Shown here: positions 35,701 through 48,190 of the stretch, in pieces
How positions within the stretch are numbered: position 1 is the first letter of the stretch
Layout: each line of letters starts with the position of its first letter
Source of the DNA: Phoronis australis
Taxonomy: Eukaryota; Phoronida; Phoronidae
Length of the DNA: 64,000 nucleotides
Assembly (NCBI GenBank): GCA_002633005.1
Contig: NMRA01000019.1
Span: 710,343 to 774,342, forward strand
Direction: 5' to 3'
Notes under the pieces: generated by a model
Told to the model about the DNA's origin: nothing
The model's input: only the letters and a program-made list of their open reading frames with translations
The model's database searches: none
Translations under genes and position numbers: made by a program

Positions 35701-35851
35701 CATAGGCAGCGCCATAGGGGGCCGGGGCTATAGCGCCCCACTTTTTTCAGTGCTACGCCGCACATGGTCTATAGGCTGTGCACCACAGGCTGAGGGGGCT
35801 TTAATCCCCCCCCCCCCCCCCCACTTTTTTCAGTGCTGCGCCGTCCATGCT
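35701..35851. repeat. GC-rich interspersed repeat, family 1
   Basis: Two inverted-sense units. Each combines a GGGGCTATAGCGCCCC-like palindrome, ACTTTTTTCAGTGCTRCGCCG and GGTCTATAGGC. A C16 run is at about 35807. The same family occurs at 45340 and 62089. Confidence 0.75.
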
Positions 35852-37074
35852 ATGTTGTTTTTACAATTTATATTCAAAACAATCGAGTTCAGACATGCGA
35901 AGAATGATTTGCGCCAACTGGTCTTATGAATTTCTAACCAGCCTTTGGACTATTATTCGATAAATGCAAACCTTTTCCGAAGACCTCCGTTAAGCTGCCC
36001 CAATCGACAACTGAACAAAGGGTTGTTCAAAAAAAGTTTGATTGCGGGAAATTTGTTCGAGCTGGGAAGACTCATCAATGGCCTTCTAAGGTGTCTCTCT
36101 ATGCACAAAAGGTATTTATAGCACCAAGACTTTGCATGAGTGTGAGTCATAATTCGCTGAAAAGTTTCCGGCGTATGGCAGCCCTCCGGCTATACCTACT
36201 AGTATGGGATGGCCACAGTCATAAACTGCTATTCAAAAGTGCTGGCTTTGCTTGCAGTTTTTGCAAGCGGCAATTGTTAAAGAAATTTGTCGAAATGCAG
36301 AATGTGCGACTTTCACAAAAAATGACCATCCTCTGTTCTGTTCATGTTTCCTGCACAAGAATTAGCAACTCAAAATTAAAGAAATTTGTCGATAAAAAAG
36401 ACCAGCTTCAAAATGGTGACTTCAACATCTGTTTCCAGTTCCACCAGAGTAAGATCTCGTGGGTCGGTCTTGTTTCTAAATCAACCAATGGCATTCAAGT
36501 ACAAACTACGCCATTAGGTTAACTGTTGACATCCTTTCAAAAATCACAACATCAACTTACGGCAGTATAACACAGTGACAAGATGGCGATGAGAACGAGG
36601 CATTTATGAGGAAAATGTTGACAGGTTTGCATACTGCCGACTTCTTTCATTAAATGACTTTCCGTTCTGGTTAGGATCTGGTAACTGGTACTGTATTTTG
36701 CTTCATTCAGGCCTTGCAACGACCATAGGTACGAATTTAATTTGCAATGTGTAGGAAAGATTATGTTTCACGGTTTAACAACCTTGTGGAGCATGTCTGT
36801 AAATACTTATTTATAGACGACGGGTTAGTGTCTAGATGACCACCGACCGTGGCCGTGGGCCAGTTGAAACGGTGGCTGTCAACATAGACATGATCATAGT
36901 TCAATCCACTGAATAACGTGCCTAGTTCTCTAAATAAGGAAACTCTACGTCCGACCAGTGTCCACATGATTTCATATAATTTGTACTGCACTTACCAAAA
37001 ACTAACTAAAAAGTCTTAAAATACACAAAAACACAAGTCGCGTTTCATCCTATGGAGGCTGTCATGATAATCGT

Positions 37075-37090
37075 GCATTCTGGGTAATGT
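37075..37090. promoter_or_regulatory. ZNF143/Staf-like promoter motif
   Basis: GCATTCTGGGTAATGT resembles the reverse complement of the ZNF143/THAP11 promoter element (core CCCAGAATGC). It lies in the PUS1-PIGS spacer, about 4 kb upstream of the first PUS1 coding exon. The motif match is seen. The promoter role is a guess. Confidence 0.2.
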
Positions 37091-37446
37091 GCTTGTGGCT
37101 TCCTTTCGCAGACCGCAGACGGAGGAAGCTAATGTTAGCGTCTTTGCTGTACATAAACAAATAAGCTGCCGAAAAAGGCAACCATTCACATCACAGGCAG
37201 GCGTAGGCCTGTTAGAGGGGAGGGAGCAGAATTATAGTTGTCACAGGATTCGGGAAACATTTTCATGTTTTGCAGAACCAGAAATAGAAATTCTCTTTTT
37301 CACGCTTTAGTATGTTCAGTTATTCAGTTATCTGGTGTCAGGCTGCCGACGCCGGGGTATGTCAAAGACGCGGACTCAACTTGGCGACCGGGCTGTGGAC
37401 GGTTCGCGCAAAGGCTTGACATTATCATGCGCGCACTCGGAAGAGG

Positions 37447-37580
37447 GGGCTCGGAGGGCTCGAACGAGCCCCCCAATTNCCCCCCATCTGGCGAAGTGGC
37501 CAAAGGTCCACCCCTCAGAGGAACAAAAGTCCGAGCAAACGAGATAAAAGTCCAAAGGTGCAAACGCACAATTCACAGCA
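37447..37580. repeat. Interspersed repeat, family 2
   Basis: It shares CGAACGAGCCCCCC, TGGCGAAGTGG, AACAAAA and CGAGATAAAAGTCC-like blocks with 61200-61330. It contains one ambiguous base at 37479. Noncoding. Confidence 0.65.
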
Positions 37581-39925
37581 CGTACATCTCCGATCGTGGT
37601 ACTGTTTTTATTTTCTTTTTTTAGTTGACCGAACCGACTATTTATCAGTGTTAGTAAAAGGTAAACATCGCCAGGAATTCGAGCTTCGAACTTACAACTC
37701 AGTGGCATAAGTTGCGGTACTTGTATGCTCTTGTCAGTAAAGTGAGTCTAAGAATTGGCCGAAACTGACTTTGTGTGCATTGGATTCTTAAAGTAACCAA
37801 TGCAATTATATATCAGGCCTACACAGCATGGTGTGACCATGGTACGGCGAGTACCTATGGTGTCACTGAGTTCGGCACTGCCTGGCACTAGCTGCGCGCC
37901 CGGCTTTAAATCATAACAGTGTGAGTAATGTCCTTTAAAAGAACATTACGTCGCTACAAAACGCATTTACGGTCTCATAATATTCCTTATGAAGCATGAT
38001 ACATATATTTCGTTTCCCGGCAACAAGAACCGTTCGAAACCACGATCAGTGATTTTACTCGGCGGTTGCTCAACCTTCAGTAAAGTTGACTGAAAATGAA
38101 AATTTGTTCGCGCCTATCCAGTGGCTGTTTTGGCCAGTTCATTTGGCAACATGTGATCATGTTTCTAAACTCCAAAGGGCTTCAGTTATGAATTCAAACA
38201 TGGATAGCTAAACCAACAACAAAATATAAGTTCTTTTCTTTATTATCAGGCGTCAAAGTTGTAGAGTGCATTTGTGTTTTTCGTTTGTAGAAGTAATATT
38301 GACATGATGTATTCCTGCATTAACCTCAAAAGTCTTATATATGATTAATTTTTGTCCTGTTCTTTTTTAACTTTTGTATTCGTTCAGTAGTCGCTCGGAC
38401 TGTTCTTCATTTTTATGGCTAGTATTGTAATATTTTCAAAACTGACTCTAAATTAACGAAATAAAGTTATTGCATTAAAGTATATTTTATTGGGCAAAAA
38501 TGTGAGCTGACGGCGGAGCTCGACAAGAATGTCAGTGCGTGCTGCCACTATGGCATCAAAAGAGATTTACTGAAATTTACCGACAGTCAAGAATTTCGAA
38601 GTGCAGATGTACCAAAGAGCATGCGTGCCAGGTCAAAACCAGGCAAGAAAAATGCCAGCTTACCGCGTTTTGCTTAAAATTCAACAGTATATCGGCGGAG
38701 GACGGATTAGTAAAGATCAAACCATCACCTGTAAATACCTACCGGAAGTATGTATGATTTTATGCCCAGTGCCTATGGTTTAATGAAGTAACGACAAACC
38801 CGGGCATAGATTTTTATAACGCATTATTATGTTGACCCACAGATTTAAATTAAATATTCAAAATTTTTATCCTATTGAAATAATAGTACTAACTGACAAG
38901 TACGGTTTAAACTTTGTGGAAAAATTACAACACACTGAAGTTTAAGTCTGCCACTTGAAAAAAATAACGTATTTGTGTTCATTTGATTTTTTATTGTTAA
39001 GTTTGGAGTCTCCATAGTTAGGTCTGTTAAACTGATGAAAGGTCATTATTTATCCGGAAACTAAGATAGGCCCGATCAGCACACTTAGCGATACTTAAGT
39101 TTGCCTGAAGAATCCAGACAATACCAATATTTCGTTTCAAGATGATAACTGATAATGACCGTGTGACACGGCTGTCAGGAGTAACTGACATTTTGTCATC
39201 CGTGTACACTTCAGGTGTAACGGATTACAGGTACCTATTTTCACGGAAAGCCCCAACCCGCAACCGTATGACGTAGCCCCTAAGAATTCTGCGGTTTTCA
39301 AAATACAAGTTCTAAAATTGTAAAAGCTTAACGCCAGAATTCACACAAAAATGCCTAAATTTTGAAAACGGGAGATAGTCCTCCGTGTGTGTTCAACGAA
39401 AGGCATAGCTGACTGTCGTTTTTTATCCCGCCGGACGGACTTAAAGTTAGTTATTTCTCCGCATACCTACGGATAGCGCCTCAGTGAATACGGACAACAA
39501 CTTCGGATTACAAGGAAAATGAAAAATCTTGAAAGCCAATGACCCAGAATTTCGGAAAGTTGAAATGTAATATATGTGATAGCGCTCAGCATAGTTTATT
39601 TACTTGTTGTACACCAATTCGTTTACAAATGGTTTCCGATTTACTCGTTTGTGCATCAATGAAATCCAGGAAATATAACTAAACACAATTCTTTAGGAAA
39701 TTGACCTTTCAGGGAGTTTTGACATTTGTTGACAGAAAATCCAGTAAATCAATTCACCACTGCATGCAGATATGATCAAATTTTTAATTTTAAGAATGGT
39801 TCTAATCTTTACCTACAGCCCTGGTTGCTAAACTGATTTCACCAGATGTGCTTCATATCATTAAGGACATCCTTTTACAAGAATTTCGCACAAACACACA
39901 GGAGATACAATCTCAATACAAAACC

Positions 39926-39931
39926 TTTATT
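39926..39931 (-). terminator. Candidate polyadenylation signal of PIGS
   Basis: TTTATT on the + strand is AATAAA on the - strand, about 1 kb past the PIGS stop. It is the best canonical signal I noticed downstream of that gene. Confidence 0.3.
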
Positions 39932-40931
39932 GTTTCACAAAATAAAACACAAACAAAACAATCTCAATCAAAGACGTGCACTAAAAGAACAGAGTCTCAA
40001 AACAATTCAACAAGAGGTGTGGCCGTTGAAAATTCACAGTAAAACTGTGCTGACCTTCAGAGAAACTCAACTTACGTTTGACCAATAAATTGCCATGTTG
40101 ACCATGAACTGCATGACATCTAACACGACATCTAACACTCCGATTAGAGTACACAGACAAGGGGTCTTGCTCATGGAAACTGACTGAAGACTTAAGTGAG
40201 ATATTTACTCAAGTGGGATATTTGATCTTGCACTCCACACAACTACAGAAATAGACAAAAGTGACAGACAAAATACCATTTTTCCTGTCAGGACGGCTTG
40301 TCTGCAAAATAAGTGCTACTAACTCTCAGGGCTGCAAAATTCTAATAACAAAATGATTAACCACCTTATAAACTTTCCTATTAATTCCCTTTCATTCTCT
40401 GTAAAGAAGGAAAGCTACTAGGGCAACAAATTCGCCTCCCGCACCCAGCAGTCACGGCAAGGAATTCCAGGTCATTTTGTGTGAAAACCATTGGCTTGTG
40501 CTGTATTTCAGAAAAAATAATTAAATCTCACTCGACTGAAAGCGCAAAGACTCTGAGAACATACACATAACTGCTAGTTATTTCTAGGCTGTGATCATAA
40601 TTGTTCGGTTAAACTTTCTTGGTTACTTCTGAAGTGGGAGCCCAAAATCAAATTTCTGTGGTAAGTCTTCAGTCACTTCATGCAGCAGACCCATGATATC
40701 AATAAGGAAAAGTGAACAAGGGCTGGGAGACTGGTCCACCATCAAGACCAAATAAGAAAGCACAGACGTCAAGTCAGAGAAAAATGATTGACGTGCACTC
40801 CCCGTGGACAGGTCCGTGTACGCCAAGCCTTGCTTACAAGTGATATAACTGAATCTTCTCCTTAGATACATCTTTTTAGTCTTGCAACGCTTCTTTCAAG
40901 CCGAGATGATGCCACTTAGTTCACTACACAA

Positions 40932-43900
40932 CTAATTCCACAAAGTCCCTTCTCTGCGTGCCTTCCTTAAGTGAGCTATTGCACTTTTTGCGGACAGCAA
41001 CACTGGTAAACTGATGGGAAGGAACAGGGGTATGTAGATAGCGAACCTGGAAAACACATGTATTATACAATATTGGGAGAGGCCATGATCATAAGAGAGT
41101 GGGCAGGGGCTCTCTCACACGAGGAGTTGTGGGGATAAGCCACTAACTGGAGAGGATATTTTGTCCCTTCCAGAATTGTCTCAGGTATTTTGCCCTCTCA
41201 GGTATTATCTCAATGTTTAGTGGTATTAATGGCACCCCCCCCCCCAAATAGTGCGATATTGGCAGTTTGATTGACACTAGATGGCAGCAAAATACAGTGG
41301 CTAAAACTGCCACTTTCAACAAATTACCCTGCATTGTCACAAAACTTAAGCCAGCCTACTTTATGGTGCTATCGTTATTATGACCATTTAATCTCCTTCA
41401 AACGAAGAGCACCAAAAGATGTTAAATAAGTTTATCTAGGACCTTTATCCATAAGCCTGTGAATTCAGCCAAACATGTAACAATGATACAATTTAAGCCA
41501 ACAAAAATACGTAATTTCTCAAAAAAGTAAGCCTGAAAAATTTGAATTTTGACTTATGTCAACCTGCCATTGATTGGAACACGTGACCTTTAGCAAAAAA
41601 AGTACAACCATAGGAAAACAATGGTAACGATAATATGACAAAATTCTGTTTGTTCCCCGATGAAATCTCAAAAACTCTATAAATCAGTCTTCTATGTTAT
41701 CACTTCATTTTCATTTTAATTTAAGCAACTTTTGATTTTTCCCTAAAATAACAGAAGTTCTTAACTTTGACAGCTCCTCATGCAAAAGTGGATCAATCGT
41801 TAGCCACATTTCTGAATATTTTTCTAGGGTCCAACATGCTTTTGTCATTTTGGCATAACATGACCAGTTTGAGTGATAACACAAAATTCTTAATATATTC
41901 ATCACCGCAAACTGGAAATTTCAACATACTTTTGGTCCTCTGGAAAGTACAGCAACTCAAGCAAGGATGGATCAAAGAAAGCCTTCTCCGCAGCAGCAAT
42001 AGCCGACTGGGACGAGTGGTAAGCATTGATGAACAGTCCTTTCTGAAGATAACCTTCACACTCATGAATACTTTGGACTGCCTTCATCACCTGCAGGAAA
42101 ACAGATATGTATAGCAATACTTGGAAACATCCAAAAGGATCAAGGATAGGTGAAATGAAACTAATTTGATGCAATTTTACCTGAATTCAACGAATATCTT
42201 CCTTCATGTACAACTCTTACATGTCATGACAGACTAAACACAGTTGCTTATATTCAAACATTTCTGTATACAAGTTTAAATCACCTCAAATGCTTTTACC
42301 GCTCAATTCTAAACGCACAATGATTAACGTCAGTATTAAAATCTGTTTGCCTAAATGAAGTTGTCAAGAGCAGTTTGCGTTTCTGTTGTGTTTGTGTTGC
42401 ATTAAACCTTGATATCAAGAAGGTGCCTTAATGATCAAAGTAGGATGCTGCAAAATGGGTACACCAGGAACGGACAACAAAGGATCCATGGCAGTTGGTC
42501 TTTAGCTATTTGATGCATTGAATGTATCACATACTACAGAATTATTTGTGGACATGGGAGGTAATACATTTTGGCCCCAGATAACTACATGGTGGATAAA
42601 TCATGGACAAGTACAAGGCACACACCTGGTGACCAATCTCATCATTGATGACAATGTTTGGAATCTTTTCCAAAAGCTGTGCCAGCGACTTCAGACCCGA
42701 AGAGGCTGTAACTATGTTTTCTACTGTTCGACTACGTAACCAAGAATCAAGCTGCCACAAAGGTAGACTACTATCACCTGGAAAATAAACAGACATGTTT
42801 TGTGAGGAGCCTATTCACTATATGGTGAATCGTGACTGTCACAAGTTAGTTACAAAACTGATAACAGTCCAGTTTTCATTTGTTTGATAGGCAATTTCAC
42901 AACACAAGAACAGCCAAGGCGTAACAATAGCTATCATCTGATGACTCCAGTACTGGAATGTCCAATGTTTTTGTCTTTGACTAGGAACTTCTGAAAACAC
43001 AATGTCACTTAACAGACATTTTATCACGAAATTGCTAATTTGGTTAGCGATGAATGTCATTAACAGAGCAGGTAAGAAGAGAATCAAAACGATAGTCAAG
43101 CTTTCTCACCTGAGCTTATCATATTATCACTATGGTGAGCCTGTAGCCCTAGCAACATCCGTAGCTGTGGTATGAATACCTCCATTAAACTGGTGACATC
43201 CACTTCAACAGCTTTGTTAGCATCCCCACTAGGAAAAGCTGTGTTGTAAATGAACATTCCTCCCCAGCGAGGACTGAAGAAGGCGTTTGTTGTTGAACCC
43301 TGAATCCGAAGAGGCGAGATTTTTTGATGTGGTAAGTATGTGACAAAATGAACAGCTGGATTGCTCGACACATGTGAAGCTAATTTCCCTTCAATTGGAT
43401 TGATCAAATGGGGCAGGTCATTCTGTTGCAAATAATACCCTTCAGAGTCCTTTTGGGCCTGCACAGGCAATGATACGTAGAACAAAATTTCCGATTTGAC
43501 ATCCACGTCTACATATTGACTTAACTGATTGGTTAGTGGAGTTAAATAAGATTCGATTCCCCGCTCAATGTTCCAGTCTACTGTTCTACTTGAAGGGTCA
43601 GGATTAATCAATGTGAATGTTATGTCGTAGGCAGGATGGGAGTGAAAAGCTCTCATGTTTTCTTTTTTGTCAGTCACGGCAAGCTGTCGATTAATGGCAC
43701 GAAAGTAAAGTTTGTCCAACTCGTTTTCATTTACTAACGTCTTCCGTGTCGTTTCAACAACAAGCGGTACAAGAGACACCAGCTCTTTGGGCAACTGCAC
43801 AAAAATGTTTCTGGAAAGCCCAATAGTATACGTGTGTTTGAGAAACTTGAAATCTTTTGGTAGCACATAGAATGTGTATGATTCAAGTTCAGCCTCATCC

Positions 43901-44331
43901 TTCGTACTCTGCAACAACTTGTCCAATTCATTCAACGAGGTGGCATTTTGCACAGCCTGCTTTTCATGTTCTGTAGTAAACCTCAGATTTCCTTGGTATT
44001 CTATTTTTATGTTTTCTGTCTCAGTGGTGCGCCATGATTCTTGAAGTTGCTCTCCAAAAAGAGCAATGTCATATTTTGGAATGGTATCGTCACAAACAAC
44101 AATCTTTACGACAGCCGAGTAAACAAGTCTTTCTGAACGAAGATTGTCAATATCGGAATAGGGTAAAGACACACGATAAACTTCGGTTGTTTTCCACCAA
44201 AGTGGGACACCTATGACAATACATAGAATAGCTATAGCTATTGCGGAAAATGCTCCAGATGTTTTAGAGTCTGCGTCGTAAGAACTGGTATTTTTCTCTG
44301 GCGGAACACTTTCCTTCTCCACGGTCGCCAT
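40932..44331 (-). CDS. PIGS: GPI transamidase component PIG-S, 4 exons
   Basis: PIG-S is a subunit of the ER-membrane GPI transamidase, which attaches GPI anchors to proteins. Exons on the complement: 43110-44331, 42626-42777, 41930-42090 and 40932-41046. Phases agree (1, 0, 2), giving 549 residues, close to the usual length of about 550. The N-terminal membrane helix (about 28-48) ends GVPLWWKTTEVYRVSLPYS, the family signature. The lumenal region includes YDITFTLINPDPSSRTVDWN and FFSPRWGGMFIYN. Later exons carry TVENIVTASSGLKSLAQLL, AFFDPSLLELLYFPEDQK and a C-terminal helix beginning FAIYIPLFLPISLPVLL. The protein starts at the first ATG of the open frame. An N gap begins 157 bases upstream, so the promoter is partly missing from the assembly. 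Confidence 0.96.
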
Positions 44332-44487
44332 AGTGTGGCGAGGTAATAAAACCTTACTTAAACAATGTGCCCTTATAACAGTGTTGTTATGGGATTCGCT
44401 GATATAAATTCACCCAATGGCAATGAGTACAATGATTTTGAAAAACAATGCATTATGGGAGCCGGGCGCATCATAGGAGGCTGGGGG

Positions 44488-45339
44488 NNNNNNNNNNNNN
44501 NNNNNNNNNNNNNNNNNNNNNNNNNNNNNNNNNNNNNNNNNNNNNNNNNNNNNNNNNNNNNNNNNNNNNNNNNNNNNNNNNNNNNNNNNNNNNNNNNNNN
44601 NNNNNNNNNNNNNNNNNNNNNNNNNNNNNNNNNNNNNNNNNNNNNNNNNNNNNNNNNNNNNNNNNNNNNNNNNNNNNNNNNNNNNNNNNNNNNNNNNNNN
44701 NNNNNNNNNNNNNNNNNNNNNNNNNNNNNNNNNNNNNNNNNNNNNNNNNNNNNNNNNNNNNNNNNNNNNNNNNNNNNNNNNNNNNNNNNNNNNNNNNNNN
44801 NNNNNNNNNNNNNNNNNNNNNNNNNNNNNNNNNNNNNNNNNNNNNNNNNNNNNNNNNNNNNNNNNNNNNNNNNNNNNNNNNNNNNNNNNNNNNNNNNNNN
44901 NNNNNNNNNNNNNNNNNNNNNNNNNNNNNNNNNNNNNNNNNNNNNNNNNNNNNNNNNNNNNNNNNNNNNNNNNNNNNNNNNNNNNNNNNNNNNNNNNNNN
45001 NNNNNNNNNNNNNNNNNNNNNNNNNNNNNNNNNNNNNNNNNNNNNNNNNNNNNNNNNNNNNNNNNNNNNNNNNNNNNNNNNNNNNNNNNNNNNNNNNNNN
45101 NNNNNNNNNNNNNNNNNNNNNNNNNNNNNNNNNNNNNNNNNNNNNNNNNNNNNNNNNNNNNNNNNNNNNNNNNNNNNNNNNNNNNNNNNNNNNNNNNNNN
45201 NNNNNNNNNNNNNNNNNNNNNNNNNNNNNNNNNNNNNNNNNNNNNNNNNNNNNNNNNNNNNNNNNNNNNNNNNNNNNNNNNNNNNNNNNNNNNNNNNNNN
45301 NNNNNNNNNNNNNNNNNNNNNNNNNNNNNNNNNNNNNNN
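44488..45339. other. Assembly gap (852 N) next to a GC-rich repeat
   Basis: The gap starts after GGAGGCTGGGGG and ends at GGTGCACCGCCTATAGACCA, which belongs to the GC-rich repeat family. The repeat probably caused the gap. Confidence 0.98.
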
Positions 45340-45432
45340 GGTGCACCGCCTATAGACCACGGGCGGCGTAGCACTGAAAAAGTGGGGGCTATTGCCCCTC
45401 CCCCCCAGCCCCCTAGGGTGCGTCACCCAAGT
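45340..45432. repeat. GC-rich interspersed repeat, family 1
   Basis: It contains CACCGCCTATAGACCACGGG, CGGCGTAGCACTGAAAAAGT and GGGGGCTATTGCCCC, as in the copies at 35701 and 62089. The left part is hidden in the gap. Confidence 0.8.
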
Positions 45433-47035
45433 TGAAACAGTTGCCGCATTTGGATCCGCCCGTTATATTTTTGTGGCAACAGATCAAAATGCGATAAAAG
45501 TAGTCCAACTGAATTGGGACTGACTGATGAACAAGCACTTCATTTGCTTCAGGTCACTGACGGTCCAATCTTAGTTCGGATTCTCAGTGGAACTGTGAGC
45601 CAATCTCAAAAGTCCAAAAATCTCTTTTAGTCTGAGTAACGGGACTGAAGCCGAATTTCATAACGGGAAAATTTTTAGTCGAAATGAACAATTATTTTCC
45701 AGAGACTGCAGGAAGCGATGGGATTATGGAACTCTGTAAAGCATCCATAACACCTTTCCAGTGCCAGTCTCGAAAAAAATTAGGCTAGTCGCCATGGCCA
45801 TACTGCCCCTGTTGCAGTAATGACTGAGGCAGAACGGCTGTCTAATTTTCAGTATTATTTACTTTGTAATTTGAGCACGAAAATCATTTTCCAGGTTTTC
45901 CAATTGAAACTGGTTCACTGACTGTTTCTGTATTACTCTGTCCCCTGTGAGTTCACCTACTGACATCTTTGATCAAATGTCACAATACAAAAGTACATAA
46001 AGACCAATCCGACTATCTTGATCGAGAGACAATAATGATTTAATAACATGAAGAACAATTGATATTCCACTACAGACCTCTTTGTGCAGTTCGCGTGACA
46101 AGACAGAAAAGTTATCTAATAAGTTTCCTTTCTTTTTAATCTATTTGAGGAGTTGATGAATAACAGAGCATGAAAAACAAGTAAACGTTACATCCATGGA
46201 GATTTACAATCGTATTTCAGATACACAATTCCCTGGACTAATCGGGCTTTGTTTAAATAAACTGACTGAATTAAATACAAGTGGTGTACTTCAAAACAAA
46301 CCAGCTTTCCTAAATAATTATATCTTTCGTTAACCAAGAAATAGCAATATATAGTTTGAGTGCTTTACTTTTGATGTTGGTTGTTTTTCTAAAATCGTAA
46401 TTCTTAGAATATGGTTTATACATGTATGTAACAACAAAATTAGGGCCCTTTTCGATTACCAAGTTTTGAGGTTCTAACCGAATTATCCATAAACAGGATA
46501 ATTCTATGGACTAGTCGCACTGCTACTAAAAAGTATTAAACATAATGTTAACAAAATAATTGCTTAAATCAAGTCGAGCGGTACCTACGTGTAGTTTGAA
46601 AAATATACTGACTGTGCACTGTAGAACGTACATGTAAATTTGAGCTAAACACTGTCAATTAATGCTAATACGCCTACTCTTTCATGTCCAATTGTCTGTA
46701 AGGAAAACGCTTTATGTAAGGACTTGGTTTTGAGATATCACATTTAATTTTTCACTTCTTGATAGCTGAGAGACGTGTTTTGAATTGAGGCGGATTTCTT
46801 GAGCATTAATTTCTCAGTAATTAAATTGATACTGTATATAAAGTAGCTCAGATCATTATCGATAAAGATATTAGCGTCTCTGATGGAAACAGAGCACATC
46901 ATGTGACACGGACTAGACAGGCGATAATGTTTATAAAATACTAATAAATCGTGCTGATTTCCACTTCTTGATCGACATTAGATGCGGAACATATTGTACG
47001 AGAAAAAAGTACAAGAAAATTAAGGTTACCGATGA

Positions 47036-47147
47036 CGTCTACGATGATGATGATGACGACAATGGTGATGATGATAATGATGACGATAGTGATGGTGCTG
47101 GAGGTGATGACGTTGACGGTGGAAATTTTGACGATGAAGATTAGTCA
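47036..47147. repeat. Imperfect GAT/GAC trinucleotide repeat
   Basis: A run of GATGATGATGAC-type triplets with interruptions (GGTGAT, GACGTTGAC). No open reading frame of interest. Confidence 0.8.
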
Positions 47148-48112
47148 AATATTGTTTATTGTTTTTCATGTAATGCCTGGTCGGTACCCCTAATCATTTT
47201 GAGGTCATGGACTAAAAGAAAAGGGAACGCCCGCGCGCATCATTTTCAGCCAAGTTCTTGTGTTTTCTACTTTTTTGAAAGCTGTTCGAAGACACGTAAG
47301 CAAGAGCGTGCAAGGTTTCAATCGTCATGATTTGCAAAGAGATGAGTATTAAAAGAAATCCCGGCTCCTCTCAATTGAGCAACTGAACAATACCATCCCA
47401 CTGACTCGATTTTCAAAAGAAAAAGGAAACAGCCACCAAAACCAACTTACCCTTAAAAATTCTTTTTAATTCATTTAGCTCAAATATCGCCAAATGTCAG
47501 AATGCTGACACGTTACTATTAAGACGGGTGAGCATATAAAAATAGGCTTAAAAGACAATTATACTCGGTTACAATTAATAACGAACGTAGAAAGTGATTC
47601 AAAATCAACATTTCAAACTTCTCAAAAATCCAAATGAAAATGGTTATTTTTAATCACTGGTCGCCATATCCTGTGACGTGGTTGGCAAGTCGAATGGCGC
47701 TTTCTTGTTGGTTAAGTGATGTCTGATCGCTAGTGAGTCAGAGGGGTCTCACTGATCAGGTAACTGCTACGTAAATTACAAAATTGATCTGGAAATTTCA
47801 CATGGATGTTTAGTTAGGCAAGCTAACGACATTTCAGTGTTGTTGATGTGAGTCGAGGGTAATGTGTACAGCATTTAAAAGCAACACGTCCCCTGGTAGG
47901 TGGTGTGTTGTTTCTCAAACGCTGCTTCATTTCATTAGTCCGTAAAACGTTTCCTCACCACGGCGTTACGAGGTTCTGTTGATGAAACAAGCTTAACGTG
48001 AGCGAATAAAACGCAGAGAGTAGCACCGAAATCATTAGATGTGTAATAGTATGAATAACAGTAACAAAATAGCACGGCATAATTAATACCGATAGTATTA
48101 ATATCAATAACA

Positions 48113-48116
<4 letters not shown>

Positions 48117-48188
<72 letters not shown>
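48117..48188. repeat. AAT microsatellite, about 24 units
   Basis: A pure AAT run. On the - strand it opens a poly-leucine frame that is an artefact. Flanking weaker GAT and AAC triplet runs continue at 48266-48408. Confidence 0.97.

Positions 48189-48190
<2 letters not shown>

Larger units (their letters stand above)
34538..40931. other. Intergenic region between PUS1 and PIGS
   Basis: No supported coding region. It holds a GC-rich repeat at 35701, a second interspersed repeat at 37447 and a single N at 37479. The interval 36000-38600 is less AT-rich and is the likeliest place for a PUS1 promoter or upstream noncoding exon. Nothing proves it. Confidence 0.45.

Noticed and set aside
36091-36522. 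143-codon open frame (+)
   Set aside because: It has no recognisable domain, ordinary AT-rich intergenic composition and no splice context that supports it.
44365-45435. Long open frames crossing the second N gap
   Set aside because: The frames consist almost wholly of undetermined residues.
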